Assembly (NCBI GenBank): GCA_027924585.1
Contig: BSBM01000361.1
Span: 42,114,501-42,178,500 of the forward strand
Origin: Larix kaempferi
Taxonomy: Eukaryota; Streptophyta; Pinopsida; Pinales; Pinaceae
Direction: 5' to 3'
Length of the DNA: 64,000 bases
Part shown: one piece after another, positions 44,357-55,890 of the stretch
Numbering within the stretch: the stretch's first letter is position 1
Layout of the letters: every line of letters begins with the position of its first letter
Program-made: the position numbers and the translations under genes
Notes under the pieces: model-generated
What the model saw: the letters and a program-made list of their open reading frames with translations, nothing else
Told to the model about the DNA's origin: nothing
Database searches by the model: none

Positions 44357-45889
44357 ATGACTTCATTGTCAAGAAGGTATGCTCCTTTAAGCAGGTCTCA
44401 TATTCCTGGTTTTCTAAATCAGATCCCTAAAGTATATTGGCAAACCTACTTACCTAAATTCGGAGATGAGATCACGACAATGCTGCTTTGCATTTAATCA
44501 AATTGCATATACATGTACACAAGCTGAATATTAGGTTTCATGAGGACTGTCTTATGAAAATGTTCATGGCTTCTTTAGAGGGCAAAGCAAGAGATTGGTA
44601 TGAAAGTTTGAAACCTGGCAGCTTGTTTTCTTTAAAAGATTTTCACACAGCATTTTATGAGCATTATAAAGGGTATTTTCTATCTTTGTCTTTAGTGGAA
44701 GATTGTTGTGTTCAGTTTGAGAATTTCATACAGTACCTTGAAAGTATTAATGACGATCTGTAAAGCATGAATGATGAAGACCTGTCTGGAGTATTTTATC
44801 ATTTTTCTTCACAAGTCCATAGTCAGGGATATTCAAGAAAATTCTCAAGACACAGTTACAGCCTCAACTGAAAATAAAGAAAGCAGTAGCCATGTAGATG
44901 ACCTTTATATCTCTTCTCCCGAGGTGGATGAGAAGTGTTCTCAGTTTTGTCAATCATCTTGTGTTTCTGAAGAATATCAGATCAGTCCCATTTTATGTCA
45001 TATTATTTCAGAAGCTGTTGGTCTAAAGGAACCTATCTTGTCGGATTCACTTGAAAGACAACACATCAGTGCTTCTCTTGGAGCACAAGGAGCAGATCAG
45101 ATCTCAGATGATGCTGCTGATTTTTCATTACACAAGAAAGGTGAGCAGATCCTTCACTGTGCTTCTAAAATTTCTCCTCTGTCTGAAGATGAGATAGATC
45201 AGCTCCTGAAAGGTCATGTTACAACCCCACTTGAATCATATCTGCAGTGTTCACACAGTCCGATATATGTAAGTAAAACTCCCTCTATTTCTGAAAATGT
45301 GAATCTGAATTTAAAAGAGGACAGTCATAATGATCTTTTGAAGGAATCCATTTGTGATGAGGATTCTCCACAAGAAAATCAGCTATTAAACACCATTTTC
45401 TTTCATCAAGGAGATAGGACGGTCATATCTAATGATTTGGAAGAGTGTTTGCTGTTTGAAGATGCTTTAGATTATGATATGAAGGAGTATGAACCTGAAA
45501 CAGATAGCATGCCAAGAAGAGAGCCAGAGTTGCTCATATTGAAGGAAAGTATAGTCAATGCTCAGATATCAGAAAGCCACACTTCCCTATGCATCCTCAT
45601 GGATCCACAGCCAAGTATTCATGCAGGTCAAATTGAAAGAGGTACTTGCATTTTTGCTGAATCTCAGGACATGGTAATGTTTCAAATTATTGAATATCCT
45701 TATGCTAAATTACTACAGTATATGGGGAAGATGAATTTTCTTGCACTTATAGAACCTGAGCTCATTATTGGTGGATGTTTGGAGTGGCTCGTTTTCTGTC
45801 TTCTTTACTTGTTCAAAGAGAGTGTAAGCATGATCCACACAACTGGCCAGTTACTGGATTGGATTCACTGGCACTTTTGTGTCATTTGA
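44357..45889 (+). pseudogene. Element 4 gag with long acidic extension
   Basis: Starts at ATG 44357 (MTSLSRRYAPLSRSH), with a frameshift near 44470 into the gag core (44488-44763): LHIHVHKLNIRFHEDCLMKMFMASL and DWYESLKPGSLFSLKDFHTAFYEHY. After a second frameshift, 372 codons (44771-45889) run to the stop. This tail is acidic and Ser-rich (TASTENKESSSHVDDLY, SPLSEDEIDQLL, LEECLLFEDALDYDMKEYEPE) and ends with a hydrophobic stretch (GGCLEWLVFCLLYLFKES). It has no zinc knuckle, no protease triplet and no known domain. A gag-derived particle protein is the likeliest role. Confidence 0.72.
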
Positions 45890-46098
45890 TCCAGCAGTAG
45901 CATATCAATGAAGTAGGGTACAGTGTTATTTTTTCAGTTTGCGGCATGTTCCAAAAATTTCAGTATGTTTTTAGTTTCGGCAGTTAGCAGTTTTCAGTTG
46001 CAGTTGTCAGGGTTGGGAGCCGCCCAATGGATCAGGCACTTGGTCTACGAGTTCTTTGCTGCCTCGCAGGGAGGATAGCATCCCCAGTTGGAGCCAGT
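45890..46098 (+). other. Element 4 3' untranslated region
   Basis: About 200 bp between the stop and the right LTR. Only a weak purine-rich stretch (CAGGGAGGATAG, 46067-46079) could serve as polypurine tract. Confidence 0.5.
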
Positions 46099-49000
46099 TG
46101 TTAGCACCCCAAAAAGTTTGTGATTAATTGTCTTCTAGCGACATTAATTGTTTTCAGGAAGCATTGGCAGTGCAAAAATTAGAGCGTTTTTCTCATGATG
46201 GGGGTTTCAAAGCTTGGTCGAGAAGGAACATTTGTCCTCAGTTGCAGACACCATGGTCGGAAAATAAAAATGGTTCTAGGTGTTTGCGAACTAAGTCTAT
46301 TTGAGGGACCTAGAGGATTCTTTAAACCTAAGACAAATGAGGAAAGGATTTTTATAAAATGGGGGTTTAATGCTCAAGCCTAAACTTTATAGAAGAAAAT
46401 ATTGATTTTTGGCCAAAGTTAATTTTTTGTGGAGATTTTAATAAAGTCAAAAAGGGGGCTTTGATTTTTGTAGTCTAGCCTACCTCCTAACTTTATGAGC
46501 AAAGGTTTTCATAGTATAGCCTAAGTATGGCGCATTGATAAATTTTGGTCAAAGTTGGGGGTATTGATTTTTTATAACCTAAGTTTCATTTTTTTTTGGT
46601 TTTTGCCCAAGCTTTAAAAGTGGAGCAAAAGGCAATGCGCCCAGCACCGAGGGCTTCACCAAGGGACCAAGAGCCAAGTCAAAGGATCCCCACGAATCCT
46701 CCATCGCCCAAACACCCAACGCCAAAGCTTTTCTCATTTGTTACTAAAATTACACAATAAGCATTGGGATATATAAAGTGTCAACTAAACTTTGTTGCGC
46801 TTCATGTGGTATTAATACCAAAATTGAAACGACGATATCACCAGTCAAAGCACGAGTGCTCAGCTATCAAGCTATGGGATGGATGAAAAGACGTGGTGGT
46901 AGTAGTGGGGCCACAGTGATCTGTACTAGCTCGAGTTGTTTCGGACACGGCAGATGACAGCCATTGTTGTTTTTTTTTTACCACTTTAACTGGAGAGAGG
47001 TCATATATGTAGATGATTAGCTGTCGATAGTTATGCAGCCTTTTGGAAAACCATTGGAACCGCGGGACTGTGTAACACATTTCCCTCCTGTTGTTATCGC
47101 ATTCTCCTGGGACAGGTCTGGGCGAGCTCGCATTAGTTATGGGGGCTTTGTGAAGCAGTTGGTATGTGTATGGTGCTTGCATGGTAATGAAATAGAAGCC
47201 CATATCGCAGCTGCGGGGAAGGTGTTTGCGCCGGTTGGAAAATTATATAATTGTCATTGAAAGGGTAGCATGTGAGCAAAGATCTGGAAACCAATGGAAA
47301 TCAACGGTTCATTTTTGGTATCGCATCACCAAGTTGCTTGGGAGATAAGGGATGAGGCAAGCCGCGGTGAAAAAAACCATCTTCATACATGTCAAGCTAT
47401 GGGCATGTCGCATGTACATAAGGTGGTATTGTAAACAATTTAAGCCTATGCGATACCACCCTTTGGAAACATTATAAAAGGAGGGTCATCCTATTCTCTT
47501 TTCCATTGACCAAATTGCTAAAGCTCCCAAAACCTAAGCGCCAGATGTGATAAGGGAGAAGGCGCCATCTATCTAAGTGTGGGAAGTTAGCTGCAAGGAA
47601 GAGGAGTTTGGAGAAGCAAAATAAATCGCCCGCCTTCTCTAATATGTTTTTTTTGGATTCGTGTAGCCGCGATTTTCCTCCCCTCCATCCATGGTTTAGC
47701 ATTTCCACATCTAGTGTTTGGTGCTACCACCATTTTCTTTGTAGCAGATGAGGAGACGTGTCCTACCGCACTGGGTCAAATAAATTTATCCAGGAAGAGA
47801 CCACACCAGGGCCGATGATTGACAGAGATTATTTTTCATCCTTCTGAATGACATGTTGGCCGCATAGTGTAAACATTATAGGTTTTGGGTGATGCAATGC
47901 CAGCGTTGAATCATGGCTCGGGAAAGATAAACTCCACCTCACTGCTGCTCCTAGCATGATGGTATCTCATTCCTGTTGTATCTATACGCAGTGGCACCAG
48001 ACCAGGAGGCGTTAGGGTTTCCAAAGATGAAAGCTTCGAAACAAAAGAACCCTCGGGGTAGGGCTCTCTATTCACCCATCATGACGCCTGCATATATTTC
48101 GAAGCACGAGCTTTGATCCTCAACTATATTTTTGATGGAGCTCGTAGAGCTCGTGGCATGGGTGTTTTTGCTTCGGATGAACCTCTGAATTTTGCTCGTG
48201 GACAGAAATGAAGAATTCAAAAGTTAGAGGGGTAGCCACCTAGAGGGCATCTACAATATCTTCTGTCTTTTATTTGTAATAAATTTGTCATTTAGGGAAA
48301 ATTGCTGCCAAATGTAAAAGGCAGTTAGGCCTAATTTCTGTTTTGTAAAAAGATAGGTGGCAGATTTTCATTTGATGAGGTGTCACCAAACATTGTAACC
48401 ATTTTTTTGTTAAGAATTAGGTCAAGTAGGAGGCTCCAGGAAGCTATATAATCTTTGTAATAGAAGAATTAAGGGTGAGTGAATCATTTTGGCTGAATCC
48501 TAGGAGAGCTCAGCTCTGTTTTTTTGAGATTTTATTGTTAATACATCAGCAGTGTTTGAGGCTCGGTTATTTGCAGAGATTTCCTGTGTCATTTTTCTTG
48601 CAGTCTGTCTTTCCTTTCCCATGTTATTTTGTTTATCTTTCTTTGTAATTCGTTCTGTTAAATTTCTCTCATGCTTGGATAAGTGTAGCATTGGAATGGG
48701 ATTCATAGAAATAATGCCCTGTTCCTTTCATTTTAGACATTTCACCACTAATTTTTGCTAAATTTGGCATAGGATTCATCCTTGTTAGATGCCCTATGCT
48801 GATGGACTATTCATTCCTCTTCTGTTTCACCCCTTAAAGCTCTCTGACTATGCGTGGATGGATACCTTGTCTCTATTTAGATATCTTATGCAGCTGCATT
48901 GTTATGTGTTTTATTATTCATCTTTTGACTCCATTTCCCAATAGTTCTTCTCCTGATTCTCTTACCAAGGTTTTAAATAATTTGTTCCAGCAGAAATCTA

Positions 49001-49213
49001 ATCTTCTGCCCTTGTTGTTCAATGAATATCTTAAATGTTGAATGTTGGTCCGTTTCTTCATTATTGACAATCTTGATGATTTCTAGCTTCCTGGAAGTTA
49101 AAGAGAGAGCCCTCTCTGCTTGTGTTAGGTCATAAACATAAGCCAAAGATTGGTTAGTGGTTACCCAGAATTTCCCCTCTCCACAACCTAGGGGGTCAAT
49201 TTTGGTGTTAACA
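46099..49213 (+). repeat. Element 4 right (3') LTR
   Basis: TGTTAGCACCCC...GGTGTTAACA, 3115 bp. TATA-type CTATATAATC at 48444-48453. Outer parts match the left LTR; 46646-48202 is unique to this copy. Confidence 0.9.
46646..48202 (+). other. Unique 1.56-kb segment in the right LTR
   Basis: Absent from the left LTR and higher in GC than the LTR around it. It holds a strong TATA box (TATAAAAGG, 47473-47481) and short open stretches on both strands (46838-47203 minus, 47033-47260 plus) that resemble no protein I know. It could be a captured host promoter or 5' region. Confidence 0.6.
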
Positions 49214-49510
49214 GGACCTATGACAAACAATATAGCTAAGTATAGTGAGGTTATTGATCTACTCTGAGATACTATTCATCACGACATTTCATGTTTGGAA
49301 GTGAGGCTTGATTCACAGTTAGTTGTACTCCAGTTGATGGGTGAGTATTGTGTCAGAGATCCTTCATTGCTACATCATTTTTTGAGGGTTAGATGACTTG
49401 AAAGACATTTTGATCACATTTCATATCAATATATTTCAAGAAATCACAATACATTATCTTATGCATATGCAAACTATGTACTCGATTGGCATTTGTATCA
49501 TACACGATAA
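49214..49510 (+). pseudogene. Gypsy-1 second RNase H, 3' part
   Basis: Continues 41866-41996 after the Element 4 duplication: TNNIAKYSEVIDLL, stop, CLEVRLDSQLVVLQLMGEYCVRDPSLL, ISRNHNTLSYAYANYVLDWHL, stop at 49508. The central catalytic aspartate (RLDSQL) is kept. The glutamate of the usual AEY is lysine (AKY). The N-terminal half of the domain is on the other side of Element 4. Confidence 0.8.
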
Positions 49511-50500
49511 AATAAACCATTAACATATATTAAGCAAACATGTATATATAACCGATAGTGTATATATACAAGTCCAAAAAATATTTGAGTCGAAGTCAAT
49601 CTTCGTCAAAGACATATAAAAATATACAAAATGGGCATAACAACCTCAAAATAGTGTCAGTATCCCTAAGGAGAGGCAAGTTCCTCATCCTACTTTGCTA
49701 CGGCCTCTCTATAACATATCACTAGCTTAGCTACTTTCCTAAGTAGTCGGATCCATGTAGGGGGCACTCCCACCACATGTTCTTACATATCAATGGTAAT
49801 CCGCTCATTGCAGTATGTAGGAATGTCATGTGTTAACTGGCCCATCTTCCCCTCATTAATCTGCAGCATGGCATCAATACCACCTAGCCCTGTTGGTCAC
49901 ACATATATCCTGGTGTTAGGACTGGAATTGTACCTAGTTCCTATTTGGTTTTTTTAATTTTTTCATTCCTTTCTACTTCTATTTTCCTTTATTTTAAATT
50001 GAATGATTTTGATTTTCTTTCTATTTTCTATGTTATGAGTATGGATTTATTTTATTTTATTTTTATCTTAGGTTATACATAGTGGCTTATTAAAATGTTT
50101 CTTTTCATTTTACAGTCTTCAAAATACTTATTTAAAATTTTCCCTAACACCTATGATTAAAGTTTAACCTCTATATTGAGTTTTTTTTGCAAAATTTTCA
50201 TATCGAGACATTCCCGCAGTGTGGAGACTAAGTTGCATATATGAAGGCATTGTCGGAATCCAAAATCATGGAAGTTCATGAATAATTCATAGAAACTGTT
50301 GGCACATTTGTTTTATGGATGATCGAATATCACCAAGGAGCTATTTGTTACATTATAACACTTGTCAAATTCATGATGAGAGCTGAAGATAGGGGAAGGC
50401 CACGAATTCTAAAATTGGAAGCCACGTATTCTCAGATTTGTCAAAAATTTGTAATTCTGTTTAGTTCCAAGAAGCCAGTCGGTGATTAAGTGCAGAAAGT
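49511..50500 (+). other. Non-coding stretch between Gypsy-1 and the coiled-coil ORF
   Basis: No gene recognised. 49550-49900 is probably Gypsy-1 3' sequence. 49920-50160 is very AT-rich, with TTTTATTTTATTTT runs and a TTTTACAG near 50110 that resembles a 3' splice site. The boundary between the two elements lies somewhere here, but I cannot place it. Confidence 0.4.
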
Positions 50501-52285
50501 ATGGGTAAGAGTGGAAAAATAAGTCGGTTTGAGACAACAGACACAAGCTAGGCCACGAGTTTTCTTGAGTGTGCAGAGTTGTTCAGAATAGCTGGGTGGT
50601 TTAACTTCTTTGAACGAATTGCAGGTTTTAATGTAGATGTGACCCATGCTTTTTCCCAAAACCTTTCCAATTGCAGTGTTAGTTTTGCCACTTTGAAGTT
50701 TGAATTAACAGAGGGTTTAATTGTTGAAGTTATCAGTGCGCCCATGGAGGGAGAATCGTGGTTTAAGAAAATCCCTTTTGACTTCGACGCCAACACGTTT
50801 CTTCTACAAGGTTGTGAATCCCTTGACTGGAGCAAAGGGGTTCATTTAAAGAACTTCAAACCGGAGTGGAAGAAGGTTATTGGAATTGTGCAGAGCTATA
50901 TTACATGTGAAGGAAGGTTTGTGTCAGTATTTAAGTATCATAATAGGTTTTTGTTGCACTTAAATCAACAATCAAAGATGAATTTACCATTTTTCCTACT
51001 CATAAGCCTTCAGAAGATGTCGAACAGGGTCAAGAGCCACGCTGATCATACGATCCAGTCACTCTTTCATCATGGATTGATCAAATTGATTGTTTTAACA
51101 GTTTTGGAGAAAGAGAATCGAAGATGGGACCATTTTTTGTTTTGGTCAGGGTTTGTAATTGAGCAAGGAGAGCATGAAAAGAAGCCTCTGCCCAACAAAC
51201 AATCTAGTTTTGTGAAAAAATTAAAAAAGGATGCAGTTGAACACACAGTACAAGATAATTTGCAGAATGACAATGTACAAGGAGATTTTACAAACCATGA
51301 TGGTGCAGAGAAAGAGAACATGACTGGAGATGAGCATGAATGCGTTCCCGAAGATGAAACAGTGGAAAAGGTAGCTGGTTTGAATCCATAAAAAGTTGAT
51401 AGTTCAATAGATGCAAAGTAGAGTTATGTCTGTAAAGAGGAGAACTTAGCCCTAATTTCTCTTACTACCAATACCAAGGAGAATATTTTTCAAGTTCCAG
51501 ACTTTCAAGCTGATGTAAAATATTTGGTACACCTTGAAAGACCTAGATGGAGACCTAAGACCAGAGCTATGAATAAACTCAGGCTAAACATGAGAAGAAT
51601 TTTAAACCCTAAATTGGAGAAGGAGAAAGTTACTATTATTTAGGATTATTCAAGTGAAGAAGATACATATAGCACAAAAGAATTGAAGCCATAACAAGTT
51701 CAGACAAGCATAGAAGAGGATCATCCAATTATATCAGAACCAGTTCAAGAATATCATGAAGTTACAGAAGAGGAAATTATTGCCAACATGGAACAAGAAA
51801 TGAGTTCGAGGGTTTCATTGTCAGAAGTAGCAGTGAGAAATAAGCAGGAAGAAGAGTTGATTTTCAAGAAATTGGATTTACCATTCCTATCAAACCAAGA
51901 TTCAACATTGCATGGAGAGGTTCAAATGGACTCAGAGATAGAGAACCTAAAGAAATCAGTACAACATCATAAGTCTCAATAAAAATTCATGAGTGAATCC
52001 AATGAAAGGCTCATGACTACAAATAAAAGACTAAGGGAAGACTTGGAAGATGTCAATGCTCATTATCAAGAGTTGATTGCAATAGCAAACGAAGATTTAA
52101 GAATAAAAGGAGAAACAGAGATTCAGGCTGAGAAATTAACCAAGCAGATCCAGGATTTGAGGAAATAGAATAAGGTGTTGTCAAACAAGGTTCAAAGCAT
52201 GGAGGCAGAGAAGGCTCGACATGATAAGAAATCTCATGCATTGGAAGGAATAGCAATGTTAGAAGAAACTCCTAAGCATCTCTAA
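50501..52285 (+). pseudogene. Unrecognised coiled-coil ORF before a purine tract and LTR
   Basis: One frame of about 594 codons from ATG 50501 to TAA 52283, with stops at 50546, 51389 and several later positions. Residues 1-220 form a globular, hydrophobic-aromatic part (ELFRIAGWFNFFERIAGFN, FLLQGCESLDWSKGVHL, SYITCEGRFVSVFKYHNRFL, HHGLIKLIVLTVLEKENRRW). The middle is charged, with KKLKKDAVEHTVQD. The C-terminal 150 residues are Glu/Lys/Gln-rich with heptad-like leucines (ENLKKSVQHHKSQ, RLREDLEDVNAHYQELI), a likely coiled coil. It sits about 200 bp before a purine tract and LTR, the position of the third ORF in env-bearing elements, but I see no signal peptide or membrane anchor. Probably a retroelement-specific gene; function unknown. 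Confidence 0.6.
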
Positions 52286-52480
52286 ATGCCACCTAGTGCA
52301 CATCTGTCCAAGTATTTTGTTTTAGTTATCTTATGCAAGTTGTTAATAGTAATTTTGGTAATCTTAAGATATTCGAAAGCTAGTGTATAACTACTTTATG
52401 TAACAGTTTCAAATATTGACCTAAAAGTAGTTAGGGAACTACTCCATTTTGGTAATGATAAAATGAAGAAAAAATACACT

Positions 52481-52488
52481 AAGGGGGT
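52481..52488 (+). other. Polypurine tract before the Gypsy-5 LTR
   Basis: AAGGGGGT directly before TGATATTTTG at 52489. It marks the 3' end of the element carrying the coiled-coil ORF. Confidence 0.65.
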
Positions 52489-52586
52489 TGATATTTTGTT
52501 CGAGGAGGGCTATAGGGTTGATGCACTGTTGTATACTCAAACTGATGCTATATACTCTCATGTAAGTTCTTTTTGGAGACTGATAT

Positions 52587-53308
52587 TGTTAGAACATTAT
52601 TACACCTATGTACATTAATAATTTATTAATTGATGGTTAATTAGTACCAAAAAGCTCAATAATTGCATCCCCAAGTTGGTTAGTGAGTAAATGGTCATTT
52701 AGCTTGAACCAGTTGGCAATGTGGACAAAAATGAGCATTGTGGACAAAACTGAGCATTGTGCCAAGTCAAACTAGCTGTTGGGTGCGCCCTCCTAGTCAT
52801 TTATTGCCTCCTGCATGCCTAGGGTGCTCTTGCTCCTTGTTTTGTGGGATTCTCTTTGACCAAGGGCGCACATGCTCAGAATGTGGACAAACTTGCCTCC
52901 TTTGCCCATTTTTAGCCAATTCTAGTTGCCTAACCTCTAACCAACCAGATTCTCCACATGTGTGAGGTCACATGGGCCTGTCCAGTCATTCCCAGCATTC
53001 ACACAGCAGTTTCGAACCAGTTTGGGATGGTTTGGGATATTTTGGTCAACCTAGGGGGGTTTGAGTATTTCTAAGCTAGATCAGTGTGAACACTCCAGAT
53101 GGATTCGAATTGTTCCAGATTTGTATAAATGGATGTTCTTAACCTATTTTGAGGTTGGACAGTTAATAATATTTACATTATTCACCCATTTCATGTGTTA
53201 ATTGTTCTTCATTTTACAGATTTATGCTTATTCTTGTAAATGTGTTGCAATCTTTTCACTAGTGAGGAATCCATAGTAGCTAGGTTTTGCTGTGATTCAG
53301 ATTTTACA
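52587..53308 (+). repeat. C2 5' LTR
   Basis: TGTTAGAACATT...GATTTTACA, 722 bp. TATAAATGG near 53124. It contains a short duplication of AATGTGGACAAAA..TGAGCATTG at 52719-52760 that the 3' LTR lacks, which explains much of the length difference. A cryptic transposon-end pair TGTTAG/TACA closes it. Confidence 0.94.
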
Positions 53309-53320
53309 TGGTATCAGAGC
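53309..53320 (+). promoter_or_regulatory. C2 primer-binding site, initiator Met tRNA type
   Basis: A perfect TGGTATCAGAGC directly after the LTR. Confidence 0.93.
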
Positions 53321-53581
53321 TCTTGGAGCTACCATTCGAACCAGCAAGACTGTTTTAGTGGCTTGCCAGAAGCAGTGGAGAAACCACATAATTCCTGAGG
53401 CCATTGCCTGAGTTCATTGGAGAAATCTAGTGGCTCTTGTCAAGTGTGATGCTCTCCTGAATGCACCCACTATCAAATAGGGTTCGAATCTATTAGTGTA
53501 GATCCCTCCTGAGTGATTTGAGATTTTTTTGCAGGTATTGAAGATCAACATTATCAGCAAGTGCGTGAGCAACAGAGAAGA

Positions 53582-54500
53582 ATGGATCCATCTCACCCAA
53601 ATGTGCTCACTCCCTTCAACTATTTCGATTGGAAGGCATAAATGGTGATTTTGCTGAGATCTAAGGGTCTCTACAGAATTACGATAGGCACTGAGGTGGA
53701 GCCAAACTCAGCTGTGGAGAAATCCAAGTTTTTTAACAGAATGGATGAGGCATTTGGCCTCCTTTGTCTCAGCATTTCAAGAGACCTCCTGTTTCATGTA
53801 GAAATTCTAGCTACTCAAAATGAAGTGTGGCTCAAGCTTGAGACCTTGTTTGGAAAGACTGATGAGATGAGAGGCCACCAGCTTGAAAATGAGCTTGTTT
53901 CATTGAGCCCAGGGAATTTCGATTCCATCTAGGACTTCTTCACCTAGTTCAAGAACTTGGTCTTGCAAATCAAACAATGTGGCATAGAGAAGAAAGAAGA
54001 ATAGTTGGTGTTGTCCATTCTCTCCAAACTGGGTTCTAAATACTCAGTTTTTGTGTCTTCCTTCAACTCCACAAGGCTCACAGTTAGAGGTTGGAAGATG
54101 CCACCTTTGGCTGACTTCATGGAGATGCTAACTCAAGAGCAAGACAAGATGGTCTTGATGGGCTCCATCAAGCAAAAGGACCAAGTTCTTGTAGTTGGAG
54201 ATTCGAAATATGGAAGAGGTAAACAAAAACCCAAGGGACCGAAACCTCAAGAGAAGAAGAGGAAGGATGAGAGGCCCAAATCCTCTGAGGGGGGTTCGAA
54301 TCCTGTCAAGAACAAGGGAAAGAAGGATGAGAAGACAAAATGCAGCTACTGTCAAAGGGGTTTTCACCTAGAGAGTTCATGCATGAAGAAAACCATAGAC
54401 ATGATGACCCATCTCCTACAGAAAAACAATATTCCTCTTCCTGAAAGTTCCAAGAAGAGGAGTGTGTTTCTGAAGACAAGGAGAGTTGCCATGCTTTGGT
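53582..54500 (+). pseudogene. C2 gag
   Basis: Frame from ATG 53582 (MDPSHPNVLTPFNYFDWKA) with stops at 53639, 53930 and nearby up to 54003. Copia gag pattern: FNYFDW, DEAFGLLCLSISRDLLF, EVWLKLETLFG, LTQEQDKMVLMGS, then a Lys-rich linker (KQKPKGPKPQEKKRKDERP). The zinc knuckle CSYCQRGFHLESSC (CX2CX4HX4C) is at 54342-54383. A T-run plus GCAG precedes the ATG (about 53524-53534), like a leader splice acceptor. The head of this gag is the nearest relative in the window of the TR-GAG protein. Confidence 0.88.
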
Positions 54501-55890
54501 GGCTAGCACATCTCAGTCACCCTTTTTCATCATTGATTCAGGTGCCTCAAGGCACATGGCTTCTTCAAGAGATTCATTTTCTGAACTTGCACCCTACAGT
54601 GGTCTCTCCATTCGAATGGGAGATGACTCAGAAATCCCTGCTCATGGCATTGGGAAAATGTCTATGGAGAATGGGTTCTTAATGTGTTGTATGTACCAAA
54701 CCTTGCAGAAAACTTGCTCTCTGTATATCAAATGACACATACTGGAGCAGCAAAGAAAGTTGTCTTCACTTAGGATGATGTGGAGATATCATAAATTTCC
54801 ACCGAAAAAATTGTTGCAATGGGTGTTGCAGACCATGATATGAAGATGTACAAGTTCTCCCACTTTCTCGATTTCTCTTCACCAAGTGTACTTCTGTCAC
54901 ATGGGAATGATACCAGAAAGATATGGCATCAAAGGTATGGTCACCTAAACTATAGATATCTTCAAGCTTTGAGCAAAGAAGAGATGGTAGAAGGGCTACC
55001 ACAAATCAGTTTTTCCAATGGAACATGCAAGGGTTGCATGGTTGGGAAGCATCCTGAAAAGAAGTATGACAAAGGGAAGGCAAGGAGGGTTGATCAACCA
55101 CTTGGGATAGTGCATTCTGATCTAATAGGACCACTCCCCACTCTCTCCTATGGCTGCAGCAAATATGTGCTCACCTTCATCAATGACTACTCAAGGTACT
55201 GCTGGTTATTTTTCCTTAAGCAAAAATCTGAAGTCTTTGAATGTTTCAAAATTTTCAAGAGTATGGTTGAGAACTTTAGTGGGAAGGCCATGAAGGTTTT
55301 GAGGACTGATAATGGCAGAGAGTATGTCAATAAGAATCTGCAGCAGCTCTGTCAAGAGCATGGCATTCAGATGCAACACTCAGTGCCCTACACACCACAA
55401 CAAAATGGTGTTGCAAAGCACAAAAATAGAGCACTGAAAGAGATGGCAACTTGCATGTTGCAAGCAAGGGATTTGTCTCCTAAATTGTGGGTTGAAGCTA
55501 TGAATTGTGCACCATATGTTCAGAACAGAGCACCACACAAAGCATTGCAAGGAATTACTCCATTTGAAGCATGGATGGGCCACAAACCCAATGTTTCACA
55601 TTTCAGAATTTTTGGCTCAAGGGCTTGGGCCAGAATTCCACCAGAGAAGAGAAAGGCCTTGTAGCCCCAAAGCAAGGAGTCAATCATGGTTGGGTATGCA
55701 GAGGATTCCAATGGATACAAGCTCTTTGATCCATCCACTCTCAAAAATTTCATTGAAAGAAGTGTCAAATTCGAAGAAGAAGAGTTTTTGCAAGCTAGTG
55801 AACAAGGTGATGGGGAATGCACATTTCCTCTTCTTGATGATGAAGTAAGTAGTGATTCTTCTTCTGATATTTCTGATTCTGATATTGCTG
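54501..55890 (+). pseudogene. C2 protease and integrase
   Basis: Protease in frame 54496-54735: FFIIDSGASRHMASS (intact DSGAS). After a frameshift, the gag-pre-integrase zinc motif WHQRYGHLNYRYLQAL...CKGCMVGK (HHCC) lies near 54925-55045. The integrase core (54819-55664) has D in IVHSDLIGPL, D in VLRTDNGREY and, 35 residues on, K in NGVAKHKNRA where the catalytic glutamate belongs. GKHPEKK and the AWMGHKPNVSHFRIFGS segment follow. A stop at 55662 and a restart at 55686 show further decay. Confidence 0.92.

Larger units (their letters stand above)
41997..49213 (+). mobile_element. Element 4: gag-only LTR element with unequal LTRs
   Basis: Inserted in the Gypsy-1 second RNase H. LTRs at 41997-44050 (2054 bp) and 46099-49213 (3115 bp), flanks CGACC and GGACC (4 of 5 bases equal). 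The internal region of 2.05 kb has a tRNA-Asp-like primer site and one gag-derived gene, with no protease or pol. The LTRs share their outer parts but carry unrelated central segments (476 bp and 1557 bp). Confidence 0.88.
17286..49510 (+). mobile_element. Gypsy-1: Tat-like Ty3/gypsy element in four pieces
   Basis: One element reconstructed from pieces: gag, PR and RT (17286-20255), RNase H and integrase (40101-41776), second RNase H (41866-41996 and 49214-49510). Gypsy-2 interrupts it at 20255/40096 and Element 4 at 41996/49214. At both breaks the protein reads on in frame once the insertion and one target copy are removed (SPPNY then TRDFILYL; GGACLRP then TNNIAKYSE). Its own LTRs are not recognised: the left side is covered by the chromovirus, and the right end is lost between 49511 and 50500. 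Proteins are riddled with stops. Confidence 0.85.

Noticed and set aside
46838-47203. 121-codon minus-strand ORF in the right LTR of Element 4
   Set aside because: Overlaps an ORF on the other strand and has no domain; not counted as a gene, only as part of the unique segment.
54288-54301. GGTTCGAATCC, like a tRNA T-arm; similar GTTCGAATCCCC near 2153, 4397 and 6651
   Set aside because: No acceptor, D or anticodon arms around them; all lie inside gag coding frames.
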